64,000 nucleotides of DNA from Marinomonas sp. THO17 (lineage in GTDB: Bacteria > Pseudomonadota > Gammaproteobacteria > Pseudomonadales > Marinomonadaceae), in NCBI RefSeq assembly GCF_040436405.1, contig NZ_AP031575.1:810501-874500 (forward strand), written 5' to 3'. The position numbers and the translations under genes are program-made. Below the pieces are notes generated by a model. The model was not told where the DNA came from and searched no databases. It worked only from the letters and a program-made list of their open reading frames with translations. This document shows positions 48,860 through 58,877 of this stretch, piece after piece; the first letter of the stretch is position 1; the number at the start of each line of letters is the position of its first letter.

Positions 48860-50806
48860 TTAGCGACCCCGTAAAAATAGTTTATCTAAATCAGACATAC
48901 TTAAATATGCCCATGTCGGTCGTCCGTGGTTGCATTGCCCACTGCGTTCCGTGATTTCCATATCACGCAGTAAACTATTCATTTCTTCTATGGTCAATTT
49001 ACGATTGGCACGCACTGCACCGTGACACGCCATAGAAGCCATCAACTCATTCGCTCTTGACTCCAATAAATCCGAGACTCCATTGGTTGATAAATCACTG
49101 ATCACGTCACGCACTAAATTCTCCACATCCCCTCGTATCAGAATAATAGGCACTTCTCTTACCATGACGCTTTCCAGGCCAGTTCGCTCGACTTGAAAAC
49201 CGAAAGCCTCAAATACGTGACCGCTCTCCTCGACCAGATCTGCCTCACTTTGTGACACGGAAATATTGATCGGTACCAACAAGGGTTGAGTCGCAATGCT
49301 TTTTTCATAGAAAGCATTTTTCATACGCTCATACACTATGCGCTCGTGAGCTGCATGCATGTCCACGACAATTAAACCTTGCTCACTTTCAGACAAAATA
49401 TAGACACCATGAATTTGCGCCACGGCATAACCCAAGGGCGGCACTTTTTGATAATCCTTTTCCGCCACATGGTCAAAAGGGGTTACCGATGACGCCGTCG
49501 CTACCTGAGTCACTTCGCCAGTTTCAGGGTCTATCTGCTCAACGAATGGTGAACTTGATGAGGTAAAACCCTCTGCGTATCCAGAAAAACGCTGTATGCC
49601 ATTTAACTGACTACGAATGGAATCTCCAGATGGATTTTGAGCATTATTTTGCGAACTCTTTTGAAAATCTGTTTGACGCATCCAATCCATTCCAGAAGAA
49701 GGACGATTGGCTAAAGGCAAAGCCGATTGTTCAGACAGTTGCGAATTCACTGCCGCTTCATTTTGATAATCCGTTACACCCGTTGGAGCCGCTTCTGATT
49801 CTGGACGCACATCGGCAATGGCTTTATGGATACGACTAAATAAAAAGTCATGTACTAGACGACCATCACGAAAACGTACTTCATGCTTGGTTGGATGCAC
49901 ATTGACATCCACAGTGGAAGGATCCAGCTCTAAATACAACACAAATGTTGGATGTCGACCGTTATACAAAACATCCCGATACGCTTGTCGCACCGCATGC
50001 GCCACCAACTTATCTTTAACCACTCGGCCATTGACAAAGAAATATTGTAAATCCGCTTGTGAACGAGAAAAGGTTGGCAGCCCTATCCAGCCCCATAAGC
50101 GCAAACCAGCCGCTTCCACATCTAATGTCAGAGCATTTTCAATGAACTTCTTACCTAACAAGGTGGCCAATCTGTGTTCCGCGTGCAACTGATCCGTCAC
50201 TGGTCGAAGATCATATACCTGTTTGCCATTATGACTTAAACGAAAACCAGTCTCATAACGACTCAGCGCCAAACGTTTGACCACTTCCTCTAGGTGAGAA
50301 AACTCCGTTTTTTCAGTACGCAAAAACTTACGGCGCGCTGGTGTATTAAAAAACAAATCACGTACGTCAATGGTGGTACCTTGTGGGTGGGAAGCCGGTC
50401 GAATCGCCGCGGCCATCTCCTTGCCTTCTGCTTCAACACGCCAAGCTTCACTCTCATCTTCTGCCAACGAGGTCAAATGCATACGAGAAACCGAACTAAT
50501 ACTGGCCAAAGCTTCACCACGAAAGCCCAGAGTAGACACAGCTTCCAAATCATCCAAGGTGACAATTTTGCTGGTGGCGTGACGACTCAACGCCAAGGAC
50601 AGATCGTCTTTGACAATACCAGCACCATTGTCGCGAATTTTTATGCGTCTTACGCCTCCCTGCTCTACATCAATGTCCAATTGAGAAGCACCAGCGTCCA
50701 AGCTGTTCTCCAGCAATTCCTTAACAACGGACGCTGGTCGCTCAACCACTTCACCTGCAGCAATTTGGTTGGCAAGACGAGGAGATAAAAGATGAATTCT
50801 TTTCAT
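48860..50806 (-). CDS. mutL: DNA mismatch repair protein MutL
   Basis: A 648-residue mismatch-repair ATPase. GHKL motifs are [36 protein letters not shown] and [13 protein letters not shown]. After a poorly conserved linker, the C-terminal dimerisation domain carries [12 protein letters not shown], matching the endonuclease motif D-x-H-A-x2-E-x4-E, and the late CNHGRPTW. Nicking activity is therefore likely, unlike E. coli MutL. The frame extends 30 codons upstream, but AAAGGT before the ATG at 50806 and [19 protein letters not shown] mark the real start. Confidence 0.96.
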   Translation of the reverse strand: MKRIHLLSPRLANQIAAGEVVERPASVVKELLENSLDAGASQLDIDVEQGGVRRIKIRDNGAGIVKDDLSLALSRHATSKIVTLDDLEAVSTLGFRGEALASISSVSRMHLTSLAEDESEAWRVEAEGKEMAAAIRPASHPQGTTIDVRDLFFNTPARRKFLRTEKTEFSHLEEVVKRLALSRYETGFRLSHNGKQVYDLRPVTDQLHAEHRLATLLGKKFIENALTLDVEAAGLRLWGWIGLPTFSRSQADLQYFFVNGRVVKDKLVAHAVRQAYRDVLYNGRHPTFVLYLELDPSTVDVNVHPTKHEVRFRDGRLVHDFLFSRIHKAIADVRPESEAAPTGVTDYQNEAAVNSQLSEQSALPLANRPSSGMDWMRQTDFQKSSQNNAQNPSGDSIRSQLNGIQRFSGYAEGFTSSSSPFVEQIDPETGEVTQVATASSVTPFDHVAEKDYQKVPPLGYAVAQIHGVYILSESEQGLIVVDMHAAHERIVYERMKNAFYEKSIATQPLLVPINISVSQSEADLVEESGHVFEAFGFQVERTGLESVMVREVPIILIRGDVENLVRDVISDLSTNGVSDLLESRANELMASMACHGAVRANRKLTIEEMNSLLRDMEITERSGQCNHGRPTWAYLSMSDLDKLFLRGR

Positions 50807-50849
50807 TAACGACCTTTTGTAGTTTGTCCCTAAAAGATAGGCAATGTTG

Positions 50850-52178
50850 TTATCCGGCTGGAATGACGAGCTTCTGGCCCACCCAAATAACATCATTCTT
50901 TAGGTTGTTGGCTTTACGCAGTACGCCTAAGGATACCTGATTACGACGTGCAATTTTTGATAAGGTATCACCTTTGCTTACGGTATAAATGTAATCGGAA
51001 TGTTTTTTCTGCTTCCAAGCAACCAAGGTACCTTCTGGCGCATTCTTGGTGTAGTAATCAATCACGCCCTCAGCAATCGCGGCTGCCAACTTAACACGAT
51101 AAGTGCGACTGGATAAATTTTTGGCTTCCGTTTTATTTGACACAAAGCCTGTTTCCACCAATATGGAAGGTATATCAGGCGATTTTAACACCACAAAACC
51201 CGCCTGCTGAACGGTATTCTTATGCAGCTTAGCAACATTTTTCATTTCACCTAGAACACTTTGCCCTATGTTCAAACTCATTTGAATGGTCGAGTTCATT
51301 GACATATCGAGCAAGACTTCTGCCAAAAGTTGGTCTTTATCATCCAGTGAGATCCCCCCCACTAGATCAGCCGCATTTTCTTGCTGAGCCAACCAACGAC
51401 CCATTTCTGAAGTTTTACCGCTTAACGATAAGGCCCATACTGAAGCACCGCGAGCGCTAGGTTTCGTAAAGGCATCAGCGTGTACCGAGATCATCAAATC
51501 CGCATTTGCTTCACGCGCCACTCGTGATCGATCCCGCAATTTTAAAAATACATCTGTAGAGCGAGTCATGACGGCTTTAAAACCCTCAACCTCATTAATG
51601 CGCCTGGCCAACTCTTTACCTATGGATAATACAATGTCTTTTTCACGCACCTTGTATTGGCCCAGTGCCCCAGGGTCTTTACCACCGTGCCCCGGATCAA
51701 TGGCAATAACGATGTCACGTTTTTCTTGCGATAAATTGGCCAAACTTTTCACAATGGTCGCAGGCTTTTTTTCACCGTATTCCAGCTCCACCATAATCCG
51801 CGGTCCATAGGTTTGGTTGGCTGCCAGCTCAGTACTTTTGGCTCGTGCAGCTTGCGCGAGATCCAATACAAAACGTACACCATCGTTGCGCTTAGCATAA
51901 CGTACTCTCATCAACACATCTGACGATAAGGCGGATAAGTTATTCACCACTGCATTACTCAAATGAGCATCGCTTATGTCTACCACAACACGATCAGGAT
52001 TGGAGAGCGGAAAGACTCGATGAGTAGATTTTTCAGATAACTCAAATACCAAGCGCGTTATTCCATCTTGCTGCGCAACTCGAATATCACGTACCTCAGA
52101 TGCGACAACTTCCATAGACAGCATGGACGCCATCCAGAACAGAAAAATACTTAGTAAAGTTTGAAATTTAGTTTGCAT
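50850..52178 (-). CDS. amiB: N-acetylmuramoyl-L-alanine amidase with AMIN and LysM domains
   Basis: A 442-residue periplasmic cell-separation amidase. An N-terminal signal segment (about 1-27) is followed by an AMIN septum-targeting domain (about 28-135). The Amidase_3 zinc domain contains [24 protein letters not shown] and [11 protein letters not shown]. One C-terminal LysM repeat ([21 protein letters not shown]...) is present. The architecture and mutL-proximal position match AmiB. It should be activated by EnvC/NlpD-type proteins (family knowledge). Confidence 0.95.
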   Translation of the reverse strand: MQTKFQTLLSIFLFWMASMLSMEVVASEVRDIRVAQQDGITRLVFELSEKSTHRVFPLSNPDRVVVDISDAHLSNAVVNNLSALSSDVLMRVRYAKRNDGVRFVLDLAQAARAKSTELAANQTYGPRIMVELEYGEKKPATIVKSLANLSQEKRDIVIAIDPGHGGKDPGALGQYKVREKDIVLSIGKELARRINEVEGFKAVMTRSTDVFLKLRDRSRVAREANADLMISVHADAFTKPSARGASVWALSLSGKTSEMGRWLAQQENAADLVGGISLDDKDQLLAEVLLDMSMNSTIQMSLNIGQSVLGEMKNVAKLHKNTVQQAGFVVLKSPDIPSILVETGFVSNKTEAKNLSSRTYRVKLAAAIAEGVIDYYTKNAPEGTLVAWKQKKHSDYIYTVSKGDTLSKIARRNQVSLGVLRKANNLKNDVIWVGQKLVIPAG

Positions 52179-52265
52179 ATCAGACAGCTAGCAATATATA
52201 TGAGACACACTATAACGGCTGAACCTATGGATCTCAATCAATCATAGAGTAAAGAATTTGACAGC

Positions 52266-52736
52266 TTAGCTTGCCAGGCTCGTTTGCCATTGCGTCATAA
52301 CATGATCACCTTTATCAGTAAGGGATTTAATCAGCACATGTCGACCCTGGCGAATTAAGGAGAGGTGTACCACAAGATCGGCAGCTGGCAAAATACCTTG
52401 CCCCATTTCAGCCCATTCTATTAAACACAAACTCCGTTCGTTAAAATAATCTCGGATCCCCATGAATTCGAGTTCTTCAGGGTCCGCAACACGATATAAA
52501 TCAAAATGATATACCTCTAAATCGGCTATCTCATAAGGCTCAACTATCGTGTAAGTGGGACTTTTTACTGGACCTTGGTAACCCATACCACGCAAAATTC
52601 CTCGTACCAGGGTCGTTTTCCCCATCCCTAAGTTACCTTCTAAATGAACCACACCACCTTGCAGCAAAGCAGCAGAAAACTCAGCGCCAAAAGCTTCCAT
52701 ATCCACTTCACCATAAATTTCTCTTTCTATTTGCAT
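52266..52736 (-). CDS. tsaE: tRNA t6A biosynthesis ATPase TsaE
   Basis: A 156-residue P-loop ATPase of the TsaBDE complex that makes t6A37 in ANN-decoding tRNAs. Walker A is GNLGMGKTT, followed by GPVKSPTYTIVEPY, VYHFDLYRVADPEELEFMGIRDYF and LIEWAEMGQGILP. The frame extends to a TTG at 52793. The ATG at 52736 gives the usual family length, though neither start has a clear ribosome-binding site. It is upstream of amiB in the usual gammaproteobacterial order. Confidence 0.94.
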   Translation of the reverse strand: MQIEREIYGEVDMEAFGAEFSAALLQGGVVHLEGNLGMGKTTLVRGILRGMGYQGPVKSPTYTIVEPYEIADLEVYHFDLYRVADPEELEFMGIRDYFNERSLCLIEWAEMGQGILPAADLVVHLSLIRQGRHVLIKSLTDKGDHVMTQWQTSLAS

Positions 52737-52884
52737 TCTTATATTAACCCTATATACCCGCACCTTTCTCTTCAACTGTGCAGAGTTATTCAAAACTCAG
52801 ACAATTCTAATACACAAGACTTTTGAAACAAGCTCCGTTAGCGCATAATCGAATATTTTTGGACCGTTTCAATTAAGGCGTTTT

Positions 52885-53634
52885 ATGGATTGGTTTCTTA
52901 TTGGCTTAATCGCCATCGCAGTTTTCATTACAGGCATTTCAAAAGGCGGCTTCTCTGGTGCATTTGGCATTATTGCCGTGCCACTAATATCACTACAAGC
53001 CTCTCCAGTTTACGCCGCCGCCATCATGCTACCCATCTTATGTTTAATGGACATTTTTACCGTGCAAAAGTTTTGGCAAAAATGGAATAAACAGGAATTA
53101 ATTAACTGTATTCCCGCCGCCATTGCTGGTGTGATCCTTGGTGGATTAACCGCATCATGGTTCTCAGCTGATTGGTTAAAACTCTTAGTAGGTATTATTG
53201 CAGTTGGTTTCAGTATCAATTCATGGCCGCGTCATAAGAGCACATCAACTAAGCGCCCTCTGAGTAAATTCGTCGGCAAATGCTGGTGTGTATTGAGCGG
53301 CTTTACCAGTTTTATCGCCCATGCTGGCGGGCCACCTTTAAGTGTTTATTTGCTGCGCGCCAATCTAGACAAAACCCAATACGTCGCCAGCGCTGCCGTC
53401 ATCTTCACAGCCATAAACTATGTGAAACTCATTCCTTACAGCATGCTAGGACAACTCAATACAAGTAACATACTCGTATCTTTATGCTTCGCCCCACTCG
53501 CTTATCTCGGTGTACAACTGGGGGCTTGGTTGCACTATCGTATTTCTACAGGTTTGTTCTTTAAATGCATGTACAGTTTCTTATTTTTAACAGGTTGGAA
53601 GCTCATATGGGACGGCACTATTGCCTTATTCTAA
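52885..53634 (+). CDS. TSUP-family (TauE/SafE) membrane permease
   Basis: A 249-residue inner-membrane protein with about seven or eight hydrophobic segments. N-terminal TGISKGGFSGAFGIIAVPLISL and mid-sequence AHAGGPPLSVYLLRANL are the paired motifs of the sulfite/organosulfonate exporter family. The substrate cannot be told. It stands alone on the plus strand, divergent from tsaE. AAGG precedes the ATG by 6 bases. Confidence 0.9.
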   Translation: MDWFLIGLIAIAVFITGISKGGFSGAFGIIAVPLISLQASPVYAAAIMLPILCLMDIFTVQKFWQKWNKQELINCIPAAIAGVILGGLTASWFSADWLKLLVGIIAVGFSINSWPRHKSTSTKRPLSKFVGKCWCVLSGFTSFIAHAGGPPLSVYLLRANLDKTQYVASAAVIFTAINYVKLIPYSMLGQLNTSNILVSLCFAPLAYLGVQLGAWLHYRISTGLFFKCMYSFLFLTGWKLIWDGTIALF

Positions 53635-53650
53635 CCCCCAAAAAGCACTT

Positions 53651-53684
53651 AAAAAAATACCGCCCTTTAAAGAGCGGTATTTTT
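53651..53684. terminator. bidirectional terminator
   Basis: AAAATACCGC / GCGGTATTTT between the converging permease and orn genes, with A and T runs on both sides. Confidence 0.88.
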
Positions 53685-53709
53685 CATCATCTTACCTAAA
53701 AAGTGCTGC

Positions 53710-54267
53710 TTACAGAGCCAGTCCAAACATGGTTTTACGGTAATGCTTTAATTCATCTATGGACTCCAAAATATCATCCAATGCCAGATGGGCGCCAGAT
53801 TTACTAAAACCTTCTAAAGCTTCTGGCTTCCAGCGACGAGCCAACTCTTTAATAGTACTCACATCCAGATAACGGTAGTGAAAGTAGGCCTCCAAGTTAG
53901 GCATGTAACGGTATAAGAAGCGACGATCCTGACCCACACTGTTACCACAAATTGGCGAAGCGCCTGCGGGAACATATTTCTCAAGAAAAGCAATGGTCTG
54001 TGCTTCCGCTGCTGCCATATCGATCTCAGACGATAAAACGCGTGCCGTTAAGCCTGACTCTCCATGATGTTGTGTACACCACTCATCCATGCCATCCATT
54101 ACGGATTTGTCTTGATGTATCGCTAAATTAGGCCCTTTAGCCAGCAGATTCAAATCTTTATCTGTTACCACTGTGGCAATTTCAATGATGGTGTCTTGCT
54201 CAGGATCCAAGCCCGTCATTTCTAGGTCAATCCAGATTAAATTGTCTCTATTCAAACTCATACTCAC
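53710..54267 (-). CDS. orn: oligoribonuclease
   Basis: A 185-residue DEDDh 3'-5' exonuclease that degrades RNA dinucleotides and pGpG. ExoI is [12 protein letters not shown], Exo[13 protein letters not shown], and Exo[15 protein letters not shown] second ATG two codons downstream (54261) is also possible as start. It is divergent from rsgA, the common arrangement in gammaproteobacteria. Confidence 0.97.
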   Translation of the reverse strand: MSMSLNRDNLIWIDLEMTGLDPEQDTIIEIATVVTDKDLNLLAKGPNLAIHQDKSVMDGMDEWCTQHHGESGLTARVLSSEIDMAAAEAQTIAFLEKYVPAGASPICGNSVGQDRRFLYRYMPNLEAYFHYRYLDVSTIKELARRWKPEALEGFSKSGAHLALDDILESIDELKHYRKTMFGLAL

Positions 54268-54335
54268 TCAAATCCTTTATTATCAATGCCAAGCATTATA
54301 CTCTATGCGCCTTACTATAGGATCAGAAAAGACGA

Positions 54336-55373
54336 ATGTCGAAGCGAAAACTCACCAAACAACAAACTTGGCGCATTGAAAAAATTCAGCAAGAGCGCGT
54401 CGAAAGAACCAAGAAACGCAGTAACAAAGCAGAAGAATTGTTGCAATCTTCTGATCTTGGTCCTGAAACACAAGGCATGGTGATTTCTCACTTCGGCACT
54501 CAAGTGGAAGTGGAAGGCACTCAAGAGCCTTTTATTGGTGTCACTACTCGCTGCAACCTACGTGCAAACCTTGGTCAATTGGTAACAGGAGACCAAGTCA
54601 TTTGGCGTCCTAAACAACAAGAAGGTGGTGTGGTAGTGGCCACCACGGAGCGCCATACCTGCTTGTCACGCCCCGATATGCACGGCCGTCTAAAACCGGT
54701 CGCCGCCAACATTGATCATATTGTGATTGTGATTGCCGCTGAACCTGTGGCGCATGCTAACTTGATAGATCGTTATTTGGTCGCAGCCGAAACCGTTGGT
54801 ATTCCTCCGGTTATCTTGTTAAACAAGTGCGATTTAATCAATGACACTAACCGTGATGATTTGCAAATCCTAATGGCAACTTACCAGCAGCTTGGCTATC
54901 AAATCATTCGTACTTCCACTAAAGATCAAGCTGGAATGGAGTCCCTTTATCAATTTCTACAAGGCAAAACCAGTGTTTTTGTGGGTCAATCCGGTGTCGG
55001 CAAGTCGTCATTAATCGGCACCCTATTACCCGGCATTGAAATCAGCGTAGGTGAATTATCTCAAAAACGTAAAAAAGGCACTCACACCACAACAACCGCT
55101 CGTTTATTCCATATGCCAAAAGGTGGTGATCTCATTGACTCACCCGGCATTCGTGAGTTCGGTTTATGGCACATTAGTGAAGATGAACTGCTCAACGGTT
55201 TTATCGAGTTTCGTCCTCATATTGGCTACTGTCGCTTCCGTGATTGCGCCCATGAAAAAGAGCCAGGCTGCGCTATCTTAGAAGCGCTTGAAAAAGGTGA
55301 GATTAGCCAACACAGATTTGAAAGCTACTTAAGAATCAAACAATCAATTCAAGACAATCAAAACAACTATTAA
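54336..55373 (+). CDS. rsgA: ribosome small subunit-dependent GTPase A
   Basis: A 345-residue circularly permuted GTPase for late 30S maturation. A basic N-terminus and OB fold are followed by the GTPase motifs in permuted order: G4 LLNKCDLIN, G1 GQSGVGKSSLIG, G3 DSPGIREFG. The C-terminal zinc site is HIGYCRFRDCAHEKEPGC. A terminator follows. Confidence 0.97.
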   Translation: MSKRKLTKQQTWRIEKIQQERVERTKKRSNKAEELLQSSDLGPETQGMVISHFGTQVEVEGTQEPFIGVTTRCNLRANLGQLVTGDQVIWRPKQQEGGVVVATTERHTCLSRPDMHGRLKPVAANIDHIVIVIAAEPVAHANLIDRYLVAAETVGIPPVILLNKCDLINDTNRDDLQILMATYQQLGYQIIRTSTKDQAGMESLYQFLQGKTSVFVGQSGVGKSSLIGTLLPGIEISVGELSQKRKKGTHTTTTARLFHMPKGGDLIDSPGIREFGLWHISEDELLNGFIEFRPHIGYCRFRDCAHEKEPGCAILEALEKGEISQHRFESYLRIKQSIQDNQNNY

Positions 55374-55393
55374 ATGATTCAATAAAAGGATAC

Positions 55394-55422
55394 AAAAAAA
55401 CGAGCACACAGCTCGTTTTTTT
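55394..55422. terminator. bidirectional terminator
   Basis: ACGAGC / GCTCGT with a 5-nt loop between runs of A and T, between converging rsgA and motB. Confidence 0.88.
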
Positions 55423-55458
55423 ATTGATAGACACTATATCGGTAAATCCATCACTTCA

Positions 55459-56367
55459 TCAGAATACCGTTTCAGGCGTTAACTTAATATCTGACTGTTT
55501 AACAGCGTTGCCGAAATTACGACGATTTTGCGCCAATAATTTACGATAGGCTTCATCGGTTAACAAAGTAATCGTAATACGTCGGTTCTCAGGGCTGGCG
55601 GTATTAAATCGATTGTATGGCACAGTATCACCTAAGCCGACCACCTGTGCAAAACGATTATCGGTAACACCTCCTTCCTCCAGAATTTGACGGGCCGCAT
55701 TTGCGCGTAACGCCGATAAATCCCAATTATCCAAACCGCTGGAACCAGCATATTTCGATGAATCCGTATGGCCACTGATCACAATGGGGTTTTTCACCCG
55801 ATTAAACAGAGGTGACATGGTCAGCAAAGTATTTTCTATGTCAGGCATCATACGTGCACTGCCACGTTCAAACATAGGCTTATCTGGCGTTTCCAAAAGA
55901 GTAATTCGCACTCCGATTGGAGTCACTTCTATACGTAAATTCCTTTGCTCGGCCAAAACAATGTTATTTTGCTCTAACTCTTGCTGAACCAAATCATTTA
56001 ACGATTTCGAGTCCGAAGATGCATCCCCATTGCCCACCATAGATTCATGAGAAGGTACATCCGTACTGCCAGGTTCTGGCAACTGCAAATCCAATTTTCT
56101 CTCTACACTCATAGCAGGACTGCCACCCAAATCAATCGGATTGGCACTAAAACCTGCCGTGCCTGCCCCCATTGGATCCTGAAAATAACCCTGAATGACT
56201 TTTCGCTCTTGAGGTGTCGTTACACTGAGTATCCATAACACCAAAAAGAATGCCATCATTGCCAAAGCAAAATCCGCTAAAGCAATTTTCCAGGCGCTAC
56301 TGTGATGCCCACCTTTTTTAACTTTTTTGACTCGTCGAATAATTAAGCTATTGGAACCTAAGGCCAT
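55459..56367 (-). CDS. motB: flagellar stator protein MotB
   Basis: A 302-residue stator subunit. One membrane helix (about 28-48, ALADFALAMMAFFLVLWIL) carries the proton-accepting Asp32, the same number as in E. coli. The periplasmic plug/linker is followed by an OmpA-like peptidoglycan-binding domain (VISGHTDSSKYAG, LSALRANAARQIL, NRRITITLL). With MotA it forms the ion channel that turns the flagellum. Proton rather than sodium use is inferred. AGGGGG precedes the ATG, 28 nt after motA. Confidence 0.96.
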   Translation of the reverse strand: MALGSNSLIIRRVKKVKKGGHHSSAWKIALADFALAMMAFFLVLWILSVTTPQERKVIQGYFQDPMGAGTAGFSANPIDLGGSPAMSVERKLDLQLPEPGSTDVPSHESMVGNGDASSDSKSLNDLVQQELEQNNIVLAEQRNLRIEVTPIGVRITLLETPDKPMFERGSARMMPDIENTLLTMSPLFNRVKNPIVISGHTDSSKYAGSSGLDNWDLSALRANAARQILEEGGVTDNRFAQVVGLGDTVPYNRFNTASPENRRITITLLTDEAYRKLLAQNRRNFGNAVKQSDIKLTPETVF

Positions 56368-56395
56368 ATTTTCCCCCTAAGAGCAGCTCATCGCC

Positions 56396-57250
56396 TTAGC
56401 GATACTGCTGAAGCTCAATCGACAATTCTACAAAACTTGGACGCATTTCTGGAGGCAGCAATTTGCGACCTGTTTCAACCGCTACTGGTGGCGCATAACC
56501 AGACACCACAGAGTTCAAGCTCGCCTTGATACACAAATAAGCCTTCAATTCATGACTACCCAAAGTTTCAAGATGAGCAGCTGCTGGGCCAACAAAACCG
56601 TAGCCTAAAAAAATACCCAAAAAGGTACCCACCAAAGCCGCAGCTACATGATGCCCTATTTCTTCTAAAGGACCGCCAATAGCCCCCATGGTAATAACAA
56701 TCCCTAATACCGCAGCAACAATACCAAAGCCCGGTAAGCCTTCAGCCACACGATTCAGAGCATGGCCTGGTTCCACTAATTCTTCCTGAATCTGTTCTAT
56801 TTCATTATCCATAATGGCTTCAATTTCATAAGCGGGTAACCCGGTTAAAGTGAAAATACGGTAATTATCGGTGAGGAACTCCACTATTTCGTGGTCACGA
56901 ACCACATCAGGAAAACGATGAAACAAGTCACTGGTAAAAGGCGATTCAATGTCTTCTTCAATAGACAAAAATCCCTCTTGACGACTTTTCTGAAACAGAC
57001 AATACATCAAACCTAATAACTGAGAATAAAAACGTTTATTGTGCCGACTTCCCGTAATCACTTGCGGTAGCATAGTAAAGACTTTTTTCTGAACAACGAA
57101 AGGATTCGCTACCATAAAGGCCCCTAATGCGGCACCACAAATAATAATGACTTCAAAAGGCTGCCATAAGGCCAATAACTGTCCATGTGCGGCCACGTAT
57201 CCTGATACAACACTGATAATTACGACTAGCAGGCCCGCTATTGCAAACAT
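56396..57250 (-). CDS. motA: flagellar stator protein MotA
   Basis: A 284-residue four-helix stator subunit. Hydrophobic segments lie near 1-21, 32-49, 165-190 and 200-222. The cytoplasmic loop contains the charged region that contacts FliG (RFPDVVRDHEIVEFLTDNYR). GIVAAVLGIVITMGAIGG and LVGTFLGIFLGYGFVGPAA are the usual pore helices. The ribosome-binding site is AAGGAAGT. No other flagellar gene lies in the window. Confidence 0.96.
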   Translation of the reverse strand: MFAIAGLLVVIISVVSGYVAAHGQLLALWQPFEVIIICGAALGAFMVANPFVVQKKVFTMLPQVITGSRHNKRFYSQLLGLMYCLFQKSRQEGFLSIEEDIESPFTSDLFHRFPDVVRDHEIVEFLTDNYRIFTLTGLPAYEIEAIMDNEIEQIQEELVEPGHALNRVAEGLPGFGIVAAVLGIVITMGAIGGPLEEIGHHVAAALVGTFLGIFLGYGFVGPAAAHLETLGSHELKAYLCIKASLNSVVSGYAPPVAVETGRKLLPPEMRPSFVELSIELQQYR

Positions 57251-57275
57251 AATTTTACTTCCTTAATACTGACAA

Positions 57276-57342
57276 AGTATGCTCTTACATAAATATACAG
57301 TATGATTAATCTGATACGAAGTATAAGAGCATGATGCATACT
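57276..57342. repeat. nested inverted repeats between motA and the HDOD gene
   Basis: ATGCTCTTA (57279-57287) is repeated inverted as TAAGAGCAT (57324-57332), and AAGTATGC (57276-57283) as GCATACTT (57335-57342). Both lie in the divergent promoter region. They may be regulator sites, a possibility based on position only. Confidence 0.45.
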
Positions 57343-57374
57343 TATAAACAACCGAGTGAGCAAAGTCACCTTTT

Positions 57375-58877
57375 ATGAGCAGCAAATCTCCATCGGGCCT
57401 AAATGCATGGCTGAGTTTTCTTCAGACAAAAAAATTTCCAGTGCGAGCTGGTAATTTGGCTCGCCTAAAGGCGCAAATAGTACGTCAAGAAGACACACTT
57501 GAAAGTATGCAAAAGAACATCGCCAGCGACCCGCTTCTCGCCTTCGCTATTTTAAATGAAGCGAATCGCATCGTACCCAATAGGCACACTGAAATTAATA
57601 CCCCATTCCATGCGGCGACTATGGTGGGAATGAAAGGCATCCACAATTTATTTAAGCATTTTGATGCTTACGAAACCCGCAACCGTAAATTACCCGAGCG
57701 TCTAAAAGCCTTTATCAGAGCGATTCAAACCAGCTATGAAGCCGCGACCATTGCCCGTCACTGGTCAATTGAAAAATTAACCAGTCACGAGGATGATATT
57801 TTTTGGATTACCCTCTTTCGTGATACCGCACGCTGGTTACTTTGGTATCACGCGTTTCCACAAATGTCGGAAATAGAACAACGCATCCAAAATGGCGAAA
57901 ACGCCAGTAAAGCTGAGACGATGGTTCTTGGGTGCCGAATTGACGAATTAACCGTACATTTATGCACCTTTTGGGAATCACCAAACAATATTATTGAATC
58001 CTTTTTGACCAAACACATTCCCAATGCAGAAGAGTTACAACAGCTAGCACACTTAGCTCATCACCCTGATGAATTACCTGGTTTTACAGAAGACAAACGT
58101 TTAACCATTTTAATCAACAATCCTTTGATTTTTTCTTATTGTGCTACCAAAGTGGCCCATGAAGTGGAGCGCAATGGTTGGGACGCCAAACAACTGGCAT
58201 TTTTCTACCGCATCATTTCTACCGTCATGCATCGCCGTATTGGCGAGGTCATTCGCACTGCCCATTTTGCCTCCACCGAAGCCGCTAGGCTTTATAACAT
58301 GCGCGGCAAACGGCCTGTCGCTTTACAACTATTAGATCCAAATTTGTATACTGCAAAAAGCGCTTCTCAGCGCCCAAAAATTGTTGAATCGCCATTACAA
58401 GAGTTGAAAAAAGCCTTAGCCAGAAGCGAGAATCAAAATAGTAAAAATCGAGCCAATTTGGCACTTAAAACCATCAAACAAACCATTCCAAGCACTCAAC
58501 ACTCTATTTTGTTTAAACACAGCAAACAGAAAGCGCAGCCATTACTTCAATTTGGCTACAAGCTTGACGTGCTCAAAAACATTAATTGGAGCGCCAATTC
58601 AAAAGTCTTTAACAAACTTTCCAGCGGTGTCTCGGCAAGCCACCTGCATGGTGAAAAATTACAGGCTATGGTTCCCGGCCTGCCAGGATCCTCAGACCAA
58701 ATTATTGATTCAGAAAGTCACTTAATGCTGGCTTCGGCTAAATTAAACGATGAAGAAATGATGATATTTTGGTTGGAAACCCGCAGTGCATTTAAAGACA
58801 AAGATTTCAAGACACTCAAACAAATAGTATCGTTAGTTCATAACACAAAAAATCAATCATCAGGACGAGTACAGTGA
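57375..58877 (+). CDS. HDOD-domain protein
   Basis: A 500-residue cytoplasmic protein. An HDOD domain covers about residues 15-270 (LARLKAQIVRQEDTLESMQKNIASDPLLAFAILNEANR, then MVGMKGIHNLF). HDOD proteins are non-catalytic relatives of HD hydrolases used in signalling. Residues about 335-500 may form a GAF-like sensory domain (weak similarity). Its last codons overlap the psd start (GTGA), so the two are translated together. Function is unknown; links to motility or lipid synthesis are suggested only by neighbours. Confidence 0.82.
   Translation: MSSKSPSGLNAWLSFLQTKKFPVRAGNLARLKAQIVRQEDTLESMQKNIASDPLLAFAILNEANRIVPNRHTEINTPFHAATMVGMKGIHNLFKHFDAYETRNRKLPERLKAFIRAIQTSYEAATIARHWSIEKLTSHEDDIFWITLFRDTARWLLWYHAFPQMSEIEQRIQNGENASKAETMVLGCRIDELTVHLCTFWESPNNIIESFLTKHIPNAEELQQLAHLAHHPDELPGFTEDKRLTILINNPLIFSYCATKVAHEVERNGWDAKQLAFFYRIISTVMHRRIGEVIRTAHFASTEAARLYNMRGKRPVALQLLDPNLYTAKSASQRPKIVESPLQELKKALARSENQNSKNRANLALKTIKQTIPSTQHSILFKHSKQKAQPLLQFGYKLDVLKNINWSANSKVFNKLSSGVSASHLHGEKLQAMVPGLPGSSDQIIDSESHLMLASAKLNDEEMMIFWLETRSAFKDKDFKTLKQIVSLVHNTKNQSSGRVQ

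Noticed and set aside
50807-50896. Thirty extra N-terminal residues of MutL
   Set aside because: The conserved MutL N-terminus begins at [19 protein letters not shown], with AAAGGT directly upstream.
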